64,000 nt of DNA from Comamonas thiooxydans (GCF_000964545.1 NZ_BBVD01000005.1:558001-622000), one strand, 5' to 3'; counted from the first letter of the stretch, positions 40,740-50,116 are shown. The notes: generated by a model not told the origin, from the sequence alone. Program-made: numbers and translations.

Positions 40740-41681
40740 TCAGGCTTGTCCAACAGCCGATATCTTGCCAAAAGACAGCTTTGTACAAGCCTCCTGCAGC
40801 AACTTTGCCACTGCCGGCACCAGGGTGCTGAAGTTGGCAAACCCATGCAACATGCCTTGCGCACGAAGGCTGGAAACGGGTACACCGGCCTGCTGCAGGC
40901 GCAGGCCAAAGGCCTCTCCTTCGTCGCGCAATATGTCCAGCTCCGCCGTCACCAGCACCGCTGCCGGCAAACCAGCGAGATCGGGGTACTGCATGATGGA
41001 GGCCAGTGGATGTGCAGGCCTGGCAGGGTGATAGTGACGCCACATCGCGGCCATGGCTTCGGTGGTGAGAAACGGCATCTGCCCATAAAGCGCATGCGAT
41101 GGCGCATCCATATGCGCATCGCAGACCGGATAGAACAGCAGTTGCAGGGATATGCCTCTCCAGCCGTCTTCTTTTGCGCGCAGGCAGGTGGCGACGGCCA
41201 GATTGCCCCCCGCGCTGTCGCCCGCCACCATCAGTTGCCGCGCATCGCAATGCAGCTCGGCCGCATGCAGTGCCACCCAGCGCGTGGCGGCATAGGCGTC
41301 GTCCAGCGCGGCGGGAAAGACATGCTCGGGAGCCAGCCGGTAATCGACCGACACAATATTCATGCCGGTTATACGCGCCAGGTGGCGGCACAGATTGTCA
41401 TGCGTTTCCAGCGTGCCTATGCACCAGCCACCGCCGTGAAAATAGACCATGACCGGCGCTGCCTGCGCGGTGCCGGGACGGTACAGGCGCAGCTTGAGCG
41501 GCTGGCCATCGCCACCGGGAATGTCGATCTCGCGCACCTCATGCATGGGCAGGTCGGCAGGCGGAAAGGCCATGTGGTCCATGAGCTTGCGGATTTCGGG
41601 CACCGGAGTGGCCACAAAATCCATGGGCGGAGCATCCTTGAACTGCTCCAGCACAGCAGCCATTTCTGGGTGTATCTGCAT
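40740..41681 (-). CDS. HSL-family esterase/lipase
   Basis: A 313-residue alpha/beta hydrolase of the hormone-sensitive-lipase type: VMVYFHGGGWCIGTLETHD (HGGGW oxyanion motif), VDYRLAPEHVFPAALDD, elbow VAGDSAGGNLAVA (Ser), a late Asp in ELDILRDEGEAFG and His in MLHGFANF. The start is placed at MQIHPEMAAVL, preceded by AAGGAG; the frame runs 66 bp further up without a site. It follows the monooxygenase gene by 66 bp, so it probably cuts the ester made by that enzyme. Confidence 0.92.
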   Translation of the reverse strand: MQIHPEMAAVLEQFKDAPPMDFVATPVPEIRKLMDHMAFPPADLPMHEVREIDIPGGDGQPLKLRLYRPGTAQAAPVMVYFHGGGWCIGTLETHDNLCRHLARITGMNIVSVDYRLAPEHVFPAALDDAYAATRWVALHAAELHCDARQLMVAGDSAGGNLAVATCLRAKEDGWRGISLQLLFYPVCDAHMDAPSHALYGQMPFLTTEAMAAMWRHYHPARPAHPLASIMQYPDLAGLPAAVLVTAELDILRDEGEAFGLRLQQAGVPVSSLRAQGMLHGFANFSTLVPAVAKLLQEACTKLSFGKISAVGQA

Positions 41682-41747
41682 TGGGACTCCTTGAAGTTGA
41701 TGGAGCGCGCCCGACCAGGACAGGCCAGGACGGGCGCAAGACGGCAC

Positions 41748-43211
41748 TCAGGCCACAAGCTCTTCGGTCTGGTGGTGGATATAGTCCTGCCATACCGGCG
41801 CACTCATCTCCTGCCGGAAGCGCGACTGCGACCAGGGCCATGTGTTGGGCACACCGTTTCTGTCCAGGTACCAGCTGTTGCAGCCCGAGCCGAAGACCGA
41901 GCCTTTGGCGGCCTGCAAGCGCTCCTGGTCGTACTGAGCCAGGGCTTCGGGCCTGGCCGAAAGCCCTGCCACACCGGCTTGCTGACCACGCTCTATCAGC
42001 TGCGAGATATAGCCCCACTGCATTTCCGAAGTATCGATCAGCGAGAAGTTGCCCACGGGAGAGGTCGGCCCGTTCATGAAGTAAAAGTTGGGGAAGCCCG
42101 GCACCGAGATGGACTTGTATGCCGTGGGCACATCGCTCCAGGCCTGCTCCAGCGTGGCTCCGTTCAGGCCCGTCACATTCATGGGGCGCACATAGCGGTC
42201 GGCCTTGAATCCCGTGGCCAGGACGATGATGTCCACCTCATGCAGCACGCCGTCGCTGGTACGCACTCCCTTTTTCTCGACCTTGGCAATAGCTTCGGTG
42301 ATCAACTCGGAATCGGGGTGCTGGATCGCCTTGTAATAGTCGGGAGAATAAATCAGGCGCTTGCAACCAGCCCGGTAATGAGGCTGCAGTTTTTCACGCA
42401 AGGCTGCGTCTGCAACAGAGCCATCCAGGTTGTCCTGGCAGATTTTCTGAATTTCCTGAATCTGCTCCGAATTCGGATCCAGCACACCCTCGGTAAAGCG
42501 CTCCACATTGGCTACATAAGTGGGTTCGCGCTGCAGATAAACCAGCAGATCGCGGTTGCTGCGGAATTCGGCACGCTGCTCTTCGCTGAAAGCTGGATTC
42601 TCGACCGGAAAAATCCATTGGGCCGTGCGCTGAAAATGTCGCACCCTGGCACGCGACGCCAGTGCCGAGACAATTTGCACGCCCGTTGATCCCGTGCCGA
42701 TGACGGCGATCCTCTTGCCGTCCAGCGGTACAGAATGATCCCAGCGCGCACTGTGAATCGTGTCCCCCTCGAACTCCTCCAGGCCCTTGATCTGCGGATA
42801 GTTGGGGTGGTGCAGCACACCTGTGGCGGCAACCACCACCTTGCCCTGGTATTGCTTGCCATGCTGATCCTGCAGCGTCCATGCATCGCACGTCCATTCG
42901 GCACGCGTGATTTCGGTGCCGAACTGCGAAAAATCGGCAATACCGTGCTTCTGGAACACGCCTTCGAAATACTGCTGAATCTCGGCTCCGGGCGGAAGTA
43001 CCCGAGACCATTCGGGGTTGGGCTCGAAAGAATAGGTATAGGCGTGCGATGGCACATCGCAAGTCAGGCCTGGATAAGTATTATCCCGCCAGGTCCCCCC
43101 CAATGTCCCGGCCTTTTCCAGAATAATGAATTTCTTCCCGCTATTCTTCAGATGAATACCAGCCAGAATTCCGGACATTCCGCAACCAATCACTATGACG
43201 TCATATTTCAT
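41748..43211 (-). CDS. FAD/NADPH Baeyer-Villiger-type monooxygenase
   Basis: A 487-residue flavin monooxygenase: FAD motif VIVIGCGMSGILAG at the start, GGTWRDNTYPGLTCDVPSHAYTYSFEPNP (type I BVMO signature), the BVMO fingerprint FEGDTIHSARWDH (FxGxxxHxxxWD), NADPH motif VIGTGSTGVQIV and VLATGFKADRY. It inserts oxygen next to a ketone to make an ester or lactone. It sits between an SDR (alcohol to ketone) and an HSL esterase, the classic three-step alcohol-to-acid module. Substrate unknown. AAGGA precedes the start. Confidence 0.92.
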   Translation of the reverse strand: MKYDVIVIGCGMSGILAGIHLKNSGKKFIILEKAGTLGGTWRDNTYPGLTCDVPSHAYTYSFEPNPEWSRVLPPGAEIQQYFEGVFQKHGIADFSQFGTEITRAEWTCDAWTLQDQHGKQYQGKVVVAATGVLHHPNYPQIKGLEEFEGDTIHSARWDHSVPLDGKRIAVIGTGSTGVQIVSALASRARVRHFQRTAQWIFPVENPAFSEEQRAEFRSNRDLLVYLQREPTYVANVERFTEGVLDPNSEQIQEIQKICQDNLDGSVADAALREKLQPHYRAGCKRLIYSPDYYKAIQHPDSELITEAIAKVEKKGVRTSDGVLHEVDIIVLATGFKADRYVRPMNVTGLNGATLEQAWSDVPTAYKSISVPGFPNFYFMNGPTSPVGNFSLIDTSEMQWGYISQLIERGQQAGVAGLSARPEALAQYDQERLQAAKGSVFGSGCNSWYLDRNGVPNTWPWSQSRFRQEMSAPVWQDYIHHQTEELVA

Positions 43212-43220
43212 TGGAAATCC

Positions 43221-43970
43221 TTAAATATTAATTACTTTTGCTGCAGAGAATCCACCATCCACCGGAAGATTGACCCCGGTAATAAATGAAGAAATATCGG
43301 AAAGCAAAAATGCCACGGCATTACCTACCTCTTGCGGCCTGCCCGCACGCTTGAGCAAATGCATGGCCTCGAAAGCCTGGCCTACAGGCAGTTCATCAAG
43401 CATGGTGGTCATGGGTGTATGGATATAGCCGGGGCTGATGCTGTTGACCCGGACGCCGTAAGGACCGAGATCCGATGCCAGACTGCGCACCATCTGGATC
43501 ACGGCTCCCTTGGAGGTGCAATAGGCCAGATTGGTCGGGTTGCCCAGCATGCCGTTGATGCTGGCGATGGTGACGATGGAGCCCTGACCCCGCCGTTTCA
43601 TGTGGCTGGCCACGGCACGAGCACTGAGCATGGTTCCCGTCAAATTGACCTGCAGTACCTGCTCCCACTCATGCAAGGGCATGCTCTCCAGATCACCCAC
43701 GCGGGAAATGCCAGCCGAAGTCACCAGCCCATCAATCTGCCCATAGCGGTCCAGCATGTAAGCAACCAACTCATTGGTCAGCTTCTCGCTGCTCACGTCG
43801 AGCTTGCGAAATTCGCAGCCCTGCGGCAAATCCTGGCTTTGCTGAAGATCGGCACACACCACCTTGGCTCCGCTCGCTGCCAGGGCCTGGGCGCTGGCCA
43901 GGCCTATGCCCGAGGCACCACCTGTAACCAGAACCACTTTTCCTTCCAAACCACTGATGAATGGATTCAT
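43221..43970 (-). CDS. SDR alcohol dehydrogenase of the monooxygenase operon
   Basis: A 249-residue classical SDR: LVTGGASGIGLASAQ, the SAG form of NNAG (VTSAGISRVGD), the Ser in VTIASINGMLG, YCTSKGAV with Tyr and Lys, and C-terminal ITGVNLPVDGGFSAA. It should oxidise a secondary alcohol to a ketone with NAD(P). The ATG at 43970 follows GAGG; a TTG two codons upstream is also possible. First gene of a three-gene operon with the monooxygenase (9 bp gap) and esterase. Confidence 0.9.
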   Translation of the reverse strand: MNPFISGLEGKVVLVTGGASGIGLASAQALAASGAKVVCADLQQSQDLPQGCEFRKLDVSSEKLTNELVAYMLDRYGQIDGLVTSAGISRVGDLESMPLHEWEQVLQVNLTGTMLSARAVASHMKRRGQGSIVTIASINGMLGNPTNLAYCTSKGAVIQMVRSLASDLGPYGVRVNSISPGYIHTPMTTMLDELPVGQAFEAMHLLKRAGRPQEVGNAVAFLLSDISSFITGVNLPVDGGFSAAKVINI

Positions 43971-44080
43971 TTTCAAACCTCAATACTGGCTGACCGCCAC
44001 CAATTGGCGATGAGGATTGAGATTCTTTGTTCTTTTCAAATTCAAATCACTCTGAGTTTTCCTCTTTACAAAATAAGTTT

Positions 44081-44192
44081 GTGTTTACAGTCCCTAGTGG
44101 AAACCATTAATTCATTTGGACGTACTGTGCCCGGATTTTTTATATGTCAAGCAGGTCTTTCCATTTAATAAATCAATAAAGACTGTAAACAC
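44081..44192. promoter_or_regulatory. Widely spaced inverted 12-bp sites in a divergent SDR promoter region
   Basis: GTGTTTACAGTC (44081-44092) and GACTGTAAACAC (44181-44192) are exact reverse complements, centre to centre 100 bp, in an AT-rich 310-bp gap between two divergent SDR genes. Such a pair could be bound by one regulator that loops the DNA. No other gene-like content is seen in this gap. Confidence 0.6.
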
Positions 44193-44280
44193 CTTCAATA
44201 ACTGTCAAGCGGGAATTCGTGAGAAATATAGATAAGCCGGAAATGCTTTAATTCATTCGTATTTAGCCAATGAGGAAATC

Positions 44281-45081
44281 ATGAAAGTTGCAGTCATCAC
44301 CGGTGCAGCCAGCGGAATTGGTGCAGGCCTTGCCAAAAAGGCAGTCACTCTTGGAATGAAAGTCGTGGTTGCAGACCGCGACCAGGCGGGTCTTGAGAAA
44401 GTCGCGCTGGAACTGGGAGATCAGGCATTGGCCGTGGCCACCGATGTCACCAGCCAGGCGTCGCTGGATACACTGGCCGACAAGGCCTATGCAGCTTTCG
44501 GTCAGGTTGATCTGCTGTTCAACAACGCAGGCGTTCTCAGCACCGGCAATAGCTGGGAGATCAGCGATGCCAAGTGGCAGCAGGCCTGGCAAGTCAACGT
44601 CAACGGCATTGTCAATGGCCTGCGCGCTTTTGTGCCGCGTCTGCTCAAGGCCAACCGGCCTGCCCGCATCATCAACACAGCATCGGTAGGCGGCTTTCTG
44701 CCCAGCGCCATGATGGCCCCCTACTCCGCCACCAAGTTCGCAGTGGTCGCGCTGACCGAAGGTCTGGCTGGCGAACTCGCGGCCATTGATCCGCAAATCA
44801 AGGTCTCGCTGCTGGCACCAGGCCCCGTCAGGACAGCCATCTTCCGAGAAGCGCCTGACGCGGCGTCGGCAAAGTTTCACGGCATGATGACCCATTTGCT
44901 AGACGAAAACGGTATGGACACCGAGGAGTTCGCCAACCGCGTCTTTGCAGCCATTGACCGTGGTGAATACTGGATCGTGCCTCAGCCGGAAATGCTGGAC
45001 CCGCTGCTCAAGGCCCGCAACAAGCTCATTGAGACGCGCACCGACCCGGTGCTGTCCTGGACGCAGGAGATCGCAGAGTGA
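44281..45081 (+). CDS. Short-chain dehydrogenase
   Basis: A 266-residue classical SDR: MKVAVITGAASGIGAGLAKKAV, FNNAGVLSTGNSWEIS, INTASVGGFLPSAMMAPYSATKFAVVAL (Ser, Tyr, Lys) and a longer C-terminal end (EYWIVPQPEMLDPLLKARNKLIETRTDP). The N-terminus is very short before the cofactor motif, as in many alcohol-type SDRs. GAGGAAATC precedes the ATG. Divergent from the SDR-monooxygenase-esterase operon, so probably co-regulated. Substrate unknown. Confidence 0.88.
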   Translation: MKVAVITGAASGIGAGLAKKAVTLGMKVVVADRDQAGLEKVALELGDQALAVATDVTSQASLDTLADKAYAAFGQVDLLFNNAGVLSTGNSWEISDAKWQQAWQVNVNGIVNGLRAFVPRLLKANRPARIINTASVGGFLPSAMMAPYSATKFAVVALTEGLAGELAAIDPQIKVSLLAPGPVRTAIFREAPDAASAKFHGMMTHLLDENGMDTEEFANRVFAAIDRGEYWIVPQPEMLDPLLKARNKLIETRTDPVLSWTQEIAE

Positions 45082-45083
45082 AA

Positions 45084-45109
45084 CCAGGGCCTGCTTTAGC
45101 AGGCCCTGG
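45084..45109. terminator. Stem-loop between convergent SDR and ligase genes
   Basis: CCAGGGCCTGC-TTTA-GCAGGCCCTGG is a perfect 11-bp stem with a 4-nt loop between two convergent stop codons. No long T-run is present. Confidence 0.7.
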
Positions 45110-45134
45110 CAGCATTTGCGGACACGCCCGGATA

Positions 45135-46724
45135 TCAGGTGCCCCAAAGCTCTCTGGCCACCTGCTCGAACTGGCGTCGCATCACGTTTTTCTGCACCTT
45201 GCCCGTCGCCGTGGACGGGAAGGCCTCCACAAAATGGACCAGTTTTGGCACTTCAAAGCCGCTGAGATGATTGCGACAATGGGCCAGTATCGACTCCGAA
45301 TCCACTTGAGCCCCCGGCTTGCGCATGACAAAGGCACAGACCGCCTCGCTCCAGTGAGGATGCGGCAGACCGAACACGGCGGCGGCAGCCACTTCCGGAT
45401 GCGCCAGCACCACGGCTTCAACCTTCACGCTGGCCACGTTCTCGCCGCCGGTCTTGATCATGTCCTTCTTGCGATCTATGAACTCCATGCGCCCCTGCGC
45501 GTCCCACATGCCCAGGTCGCCGGTATGGTGCCAGCCAAACTTCTGTGCCTCTGCCGTCGCCTTTGGGTCCTTGAAATAACCCAGCATGACATTGGGGCCG
45601 CGATGCACGATCTCGCCGACCTGGCCCGCTCCCAGCAGATTGCCATCGTCGTCCATAACGGCGGTCTCACACGTGCTCAGAGAGCGCCCCCAGAAATTGG
45701 CATCGCATTCGGCATTGAGCAAGGGGTAGAAAGTCATGGTGGCCGGATATATCTCGGTCTGCCCCGTGGCTAGAGAGATATTGCGGCACATGCGCTGCGC
45801 AATCTGGGCGATCAAGGGTTTGGGAATGGGTGCCATGGCATAGATGCACTGCCGGATGGTAGTGGGCGCAAAACCCGGATCGGCCAGCACCGCTGCATAC
45901 ATCAGGGGCAGCCCGACAAAGATCGTCACACCCTCCTTCATCACCAGTTGCCCCACCTCCGCCGGCACAAACTGCCGCGTGAGCACGGTGCAAGCACCTG
46001 CCGCCAGCGCAGTCTGCACCAGCGCATGCTGGGCGCAATGAAACAGAGGCAACCAGCCGCTGAGCACATCGGCCTCGCCATATTTCATCTCGTCGATATT
46101 GCCCTTGACCGCCGCGTATACCGACAGATGGGAATGCACCACGCCCTTGGGATTGCCCGTGGTGCCGCTGGTGTACATGAGCAAGGCCGCCTGGTTGTCG
46201 TCAATATCAACCTCGGGCAAAGCATCGGACTGGCCTGCCTCGGACTGTGCCAACGATATGCCCGGCAGTCCTGGCTGTACTTGCTGCGTTTGCGGGCGCG
46301 TGATGATGAGCGGCACCTGCAATTGCTGCAGAATTTCGGCCAGCCCGGGCAGGGCCAGCAACTCCTGATCGACCACCACTGCCGACACCTCTGCATGCCG
46401 CAGGATGTAGTCAATGCTCGATACCTCCAGCTTGATATTGACGGGCACCCACACCTGCCCCGCCTTGTGAATGGCATTGCAGGCCACCACCATGTCTATG
46501 GAATTGGCGCACAGCATGCCGATCTGCTTGCCCGTCCCCTGCGTCGAGAGCAAATAATGCGCGAAGCGCGAACTTCGCGCATCCAGCTCGGCATAGCTGA
46601 TGCGCTCAGCACCATCGACCAGCGCCGTGCGGCTGCCAGACTTGCGCGCACTGCGGTGGAGCAGGTCGCCCAGCGCAATGCGCCGGATGCGCCGTGCCTC
46701 CTTCGTCAGACTCATCTCGATCAT
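45135..46724 (-). CDS. AMP-dependent acyl-CoA synthetase (distal gene of the atu-like operon)
   Basis: A 529-residue ANL-family ligase: P-loop-like LLMYTSGTTGNPKGVVHSH, FVGLPLMYAAV, TGQTEIYPATM, HTGDLGMWDAQGRMEFIDRKKDMIKTGGENVAS and catalytic Lys region STATGKVQKNVMR. It activates a carboxylic acid to acyl-CoA via acyl-AMP. Starts 63 bp after the previous gene with AAGGAG; last gene of the operon that begins at 58490. Substrate not known. Confidence 0.92.
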   Translation of the reverse strand: MIEMSLTKEARRIRRIALGDLLHRSARKSGSRTALVDGAERISYAELDARSSRFAHYLLSTQGTGKQIGMLCANSIDMVVACNAIHKAGQVWVPVNIKLEVSSIDYILRHAEVSAVVVDQELLALPGLAEILQQLQVPLIITRPQTQQVQPGLPGISLAQSEAGQSDALPEVDIDDNQAALLMYTSGTTGNPKGVVHSHLSVYAAVKGNIDEMKYGEADVLSGWLPLFHCAQHALVQTALAAGACTVLTRQFVPAEVGQLVMKEGVTIFVGLPLMYAAVLADPGFAPTTIRQCIYAMAPIPKPLIAQIAQRMCRNISLATGQTEIYPATMTFYPLLNAECDANFWGRSLSTCETAVMDDDGNLLGAGQVGEIVHRGPNVMLGYFKDPKATAEAQKFGWHHTGDLGMWDAQGRMEFIDRKKDMIKTGGENVASVKVEAVVLAHPEVAAAAVFGLPHPHWSEAVCAFVMRKPGAQVDSESILAHCRNHLSGFEVPKLVHFVEAFPSTATGKVQKNVMRRQFEQVARELWGT

Positions 46725-46787
46725 GGTTTGTCTCCTTGATAGTGTGCAACCCGGAACCCATAACCCACGCTTTTTCTTGTTGTGTCT

Positions 46788-47591
46788 CTAATTCTGCTGC
46801 GGCATGGCCATCGCGGCGGCAGCAACCATGGGCGAAAGCTGGCCCTGCGCCCCGCCGTCACAGGCAATGACCGTGCCGGAGATATAGCTGGCCGCATCGC
46901 TGCCCAGAAACATGGCCAGTCGGGCAATATCCGCGGTCGTGCCCATGCGTCCCAGCGGCACCATGCTGCGTACCAGAGCATCTCCTTCAGCTCCCTGCGG
47001 GGCCAGCCGGCGCATGCCTTCCGTGCCCTCGATGGGGCCGGGGGAAATGGCGTTCACACGAATGCCCCTGCCACCCCACTCCAGTGCCAGTACCCGCGCC
47101 AGATGGTCCACTCCTGCCTTGGCTGCACAGACATGGGCCTGGTACATCATGGGCACGGTGGACTGCGGCGCGGTGATGAAGATCAGGCTCGCCCCCGGCT
47201 GCCGCAAGTGCGCCAGAGCCTGACGCGCGACATGAAAGCTGCCCAGCAGATCGATGTCCACCACCACCCTGAAAGCGTTGGACGACATCTGCTCCGCAGG
47301 TGCGAGGAAGTTGCCTGCCGCACCAGACACCAGCACGTCGAGCGGCCCCTGGCAAGCCACGGCCTGCGCCAGCGCCGCTGCCACCGCCGGTTCATCGCGC
47401 ACATCGGCTACCACGCCAAAGGCCTGCGCCCCCAGCGTCGCCAGGGCCGCGTCCACATTGGCCTGCTTGCGGCTGACGACCGAGACCCGGGCTCCTGCCA
47501 TCGCGTAGTGCTGAGCAATGCCCAGGTTGATGCCTGTGGTGCCGCCAAACACCATCACATGGCGGCCCGAAAAATCAAACTGCACATTCAT
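46788..47591 (-). CDS. 2,4-dienoyl-CoA-reductase-like SDR
   Basis: A 267-residue SDR of the DECR/PECR type: VMVFGGTTGINLGIAQHYA in place of the usual TGxxxGIG, VSGAAGNFLAPAEQMSSNAF (instead of NNAG) and a QAHVCAAKAGVDHL segment, features typical of dienoyl-CoA and peroxisomal-type enoyl-CoA reductases. It probably reduces an unsaturated acyl-CoA. The ATG at 47591 overlaps the upstream ligase stop by ATGA; GAGGAG lies 8 bases upstream. Confidence 0.85.
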   Translation of the reverse strand: MNVQFDFSGRHVMVFGGTTGINLGIAQHYAMAGARVSVVSRKQANVDAALATLGAQAFGVVADVRDEPAVAAALAQAVACQGPLDVLVSGAAGNFLAPAEQMSSNAFRVVVDIDLLGSFHVARQALAHLRQPGASLIFITAPQSTVPMMYQAHVCAAKAGVDHLARVLALEWGGRGIRVNAISPGPIEGTEGMRRLAPQGAEGDALVRSMVPLGRMGTTADIARLAMFLGSDAASYISGTVIACDGGAQGQLSPMVAAAAMAMPQQN

Positions 47592-49129
47592 GAACAGCAC
47601 TCCTCTGCTCGCAACAAGGCTTTCTGGATCTTTCCTGCCGGGGTCAACGGCAACTCGGTGCGAAACACCAGCTGGCGCGGCAGCTTGTAGTCAGCGAGCT
47701 GCTGGCGGCAATGCGTGAGCAGTTCCTCCTCGCCCACGCTGGCACCGGGTCTGATCACGATGTAATAGCGCCCCACCTCGCCCAGCACGGGGTCCGGCAC
47801 GCCTATGCCGGCGACCATCAGCACGCCTGCATGACCGGCAATCACGCCCTCCACCTCGCTGGGATAGACGTTGAAGCCGCCCTGTATGAACATGTCTTTT
47901 TGCCGCCCCTTGAGATGGATCAGGCCCTGCTCATCCACAAACCCCAGATCACCCGAATGAAGCCAGCCGCCGGAAAACACCTCTTCGTCCTGCTGCTGCC
48001 CCACATAGGCCGGAATCACCCCAGCACCACGAAACCACAGCTCCCCCACCTCGCCGCTGCGCAGCTCTTCGCCATCGGCCCCGGCCACGCGCAGTTGTAC
48101 CCCTTGCAGCGGCTTGCCTATGCTGTGCAGCAGGGCTTGCTGATCCGCTTGCCAGGGTGTCATCGCGATGGCCCCAGAAGTCTCTGACAGACCGTAGAGA
48201 TTCATGATGTTCACGCCCGGAAACTGCCGCTGCAGCCGCTGCAGCAACACCGGCTCCACATTCGATCCGCCCACCACAATCAGGCGCAGCCGGCTCATAT
48301 CCACCTCTACCAGAAGCGGATGCATGAGCAGCAGCGTCAGCATGGTGGGCACGCCCACCAGCCAGGTCGGCGGATGCTTTTGCGCCATCCTCAACACGGA
48401 TTCGGGGCTGAACATGGGCACCAGCTCGCAGCAACCGCCCGCCAGCAACATGGTCAGCACGCCGCAGGTAATGCCGCCCACATGGTTGAGCGGCATGGCC
48501 AGTTGCACCATATCGTCCGCCGCAGCCTTCACATGCGCATGCTGCGCCAGCGCTGAGCCCAATTGAGAGCGATGCGTCAGCCCCGCTGCCTTGGGCCTGC
48601 CCGTGGTGCCGGATGTGTAAATGATCATCAGCAGGTCATCCGGTGCAGGACCGTCGCCTTCATGCAAGGCTTTCGCGCCGGACTGCAGCGCTTGCTCGAA
48701 TCCTTCATCCACCCACAGCAGATGCTCCAGCGCCGCAAAACGCCGACGGGCCTGCGCCAGATAGTTCTGGTAGTCGAAGCCGGCAAACTCGCGCGGCGCA
48801 AGCACGGCCTTGACCTGGCTGTCCTGCAGCATGAAGTCCAGCTCGGCATCGCGGTATCGGACGCTGAGGCCCACCACGACCAGCCCCGTCTTCGCCGCCG
48901 CAAGATAGCTCAGCACCCAGGGCAGACCGTTGGGCAGGATGATGCCGATGCGATCACCGGGTCGCAGGCCCAACGAGGACAGATGAGCAGCCCAGGCGCT
49001 GACCATGACATCCACCTGCTGCCAGCTGTAGCCGCGCCCCTGGTCGATATAGGCATTCCTGTGGGGATGGTCGGCCACGGTCTGCGCCAGTGCCTGCGCC
49101 ACGGTCCGAGGAAGAGTACAAGCGTTCAT
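47588..49129 (-). CDS. Acyl-CoA synthetase
   Basis: A 513-residue ANL-family ligase: MIIYTSGTTGRPKAAGLTHR, LVGVPTMLTLLL, NLYGLSETSGAIAMTP, HSGDLGFVDEQGLIHLKGRQKDMFIQGGFNVYPSEVE and PLTPAGKIQKALLR. Similar to FadD3- and cyclohexanecarboxylate-type ligases. It is one of three ligases in the island. Translation of the downstream SDR is coupled to it. Starts 18 bp after the BKACE gene. Confidence 0.92.
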   Translation of the reverse strand: MNACTLPRTVAQALAQTVADHPHRNAYIDQGRGYSWQQVDVMVSAWAAHLSSLGLRPGDRIGIILPNGLPWVLSYLAAAKTGLVVVGLSVRYRDAELDFMLQDSQVKAVLAPREFAGFDYQNYLAQARRRFAALEHLLWVDEGFEQALQSGAKALHEGDGPAPDDLLMIIYTSGTTGRPKAAGLTHRSQLGSALAQHAHVKAAADDMVQLAMPLNHVGGITCGVLTMLLAGGCCELVPMFSPESVLRMAQKHPPTWLVGVPTMLTLLLMHPLLVEVDMSRLRLIVVGGSNVEPVLLQRLQRQFPGVNIMNLYGLSETSGAIAMTPWQADQQALLHSIGKPLQGVQLRVAGADGEELRSGEVGELWFRGAGVIPAYVGQQQDEEVFSGGWLHSGDLGFVDEQGLIHLKGRQKDMFIQGGFNVYPSEVEGVIAGHAGVLMVAGIGVPDPVLGEVGRYYIVIRPGASVGEEELLTHCRQQLADYKLPRQLVFRTELPLTPAGKIQKALLRAEECCS

Positions 49130-49147
49130 CTGTAACTTCTCCCTGAT

Positions 49148-50014
49148 TCAGGCCGCCAGGTGCAGCATCTGCCTGGCCTCCCTGGGAGTGGCGACTTCAC
49201 GGCCCACATCACGCGCATAGCGAGCCAGCTGCTCGATCAGCGGAGCGTTGGATGTGACCTTGCTGCCGTCGGGCAGATAGAAGGTGTCTTCCAGTCCGCT
49301 GCGCAGATGTCCGCCGAGCTCGGCTGTGCGCAAATGGGTGGGCCAGATCTCGCTGCGCCCGATCAGCGTGGTCTGCCAGGGCGCGTCCTTGATCTTGAGC
49401 CTGAGCAGTATGGGCAGCAGATCGGGGTCTGCCGGCATACCGGACTCCACCCCCATCACGAAGTTGTATTCGGGCAGGCCTCGGTACATGCCGGTTTCCA
49501 CATACATGCCCACGCAGCGCACGATGCCCACGTCAAAGCACTCGAACTCGGGTAATGTGCCGGTCTCTGCCATCACATCGAGAAAGTCCTGCACCTTGGC
49601 GGGCTGATTGTCGAACAGCATGGGGGGCCAGGCCCAGCTTCCATTGCTGCGGGTCTTGAGATAGTTGAGCGAGCCCGCATTGCAGGCCGCCATCTCGGGT
49701 CGCGTGGCACGCAGGCAGTCCAGCGGTCCCTGGTAGTCGGGGCCGACCACGCCGGTGGTCTGATTGATGATGAGCTCGGGGCAGGCTGCACGCATGGCAT
49801 CCACGCAGGCCCTGGCCACTGCCGGATCCCAGCTGGGCAAATGACCCTTGCCCTCCTCCTGGCGCCTGAAGTGGACATGAACCACCGATGCGCCTGCGTC
49901 ATAGGCTCGGCGCGCCTCCTGCGCCAGTTGCTCTGGCGTCACGGGCACATGATGCTGATTCGGATCGGTCAGTACCCCGGTAATGGAACAGGTAATAATG
50001 GCTTTGTCGGACAT
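49148..50014 (-). CDS. BKACE family (beta-keto acid cleavage enzyme)
   Basis: A 288-residue BKACE/DUF849 protein, the family of 3-keto-5-aminohexanoate cleavage enzyme. It condenses a beta-keto acid with acetyl-CoA to give acetoacetate and a new acyl-CoA. The zinc motif is VVHVHFR (about 43-49), with the late His/Glu region (EIWPTHLRTAELGGHLRSGLEDTFYLPDGS). It follows the second acyl-CoA dehydrogenase by 102 bp. In the atu pathway a lyase splits the hydrated glutaryl-CoA; no HMG-CoA-lyase gene is in the window, so this enzyme may process the next keto acid. This is inference. Confidence 0.9.
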   Translation of the reverse strand: MSDKAIITCSITGVLTDPNQHHVPVTPEQLAQEARRAYDAGASVVHVHFRRQEEGKGHLPSWDPAVARACVDAMRAACPELIINQTTGVVGPDYQGPLDCLRATRPEMAACNAGSLNYLKTRSNGSWAWPPMLFDNQPAKVQDFLDVMAETGTLPEFECFDVGIVRCVGMYVETGMYRGLPEYNFVMGVESGMPADPDLLPILLRLKIKDAPWQTTLIGRSEIWPTHLRTAELGGHLRSGLEDTFYLPDGSKVTSNAPLIEQLARYARDVGREVATPREARQMLHLAA

Positions 50015-50116
50015 ATCGCTCCTTGGATAGAAGCTGATAACGCTTCATTCACAAGCGTTTCAGGCTGATTTCGCTCAAATTTCCCGGTAACGGCTGAGGC
50101 CGCTGCAACAGCCGCG

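Noticed and set aside
40731..42689. A 652-codon open frame on the + strand
   Set aside because: It is opposite to the esterase and monooxygenase genes, whose motifs are complete; its composition is that of a shadow frame.
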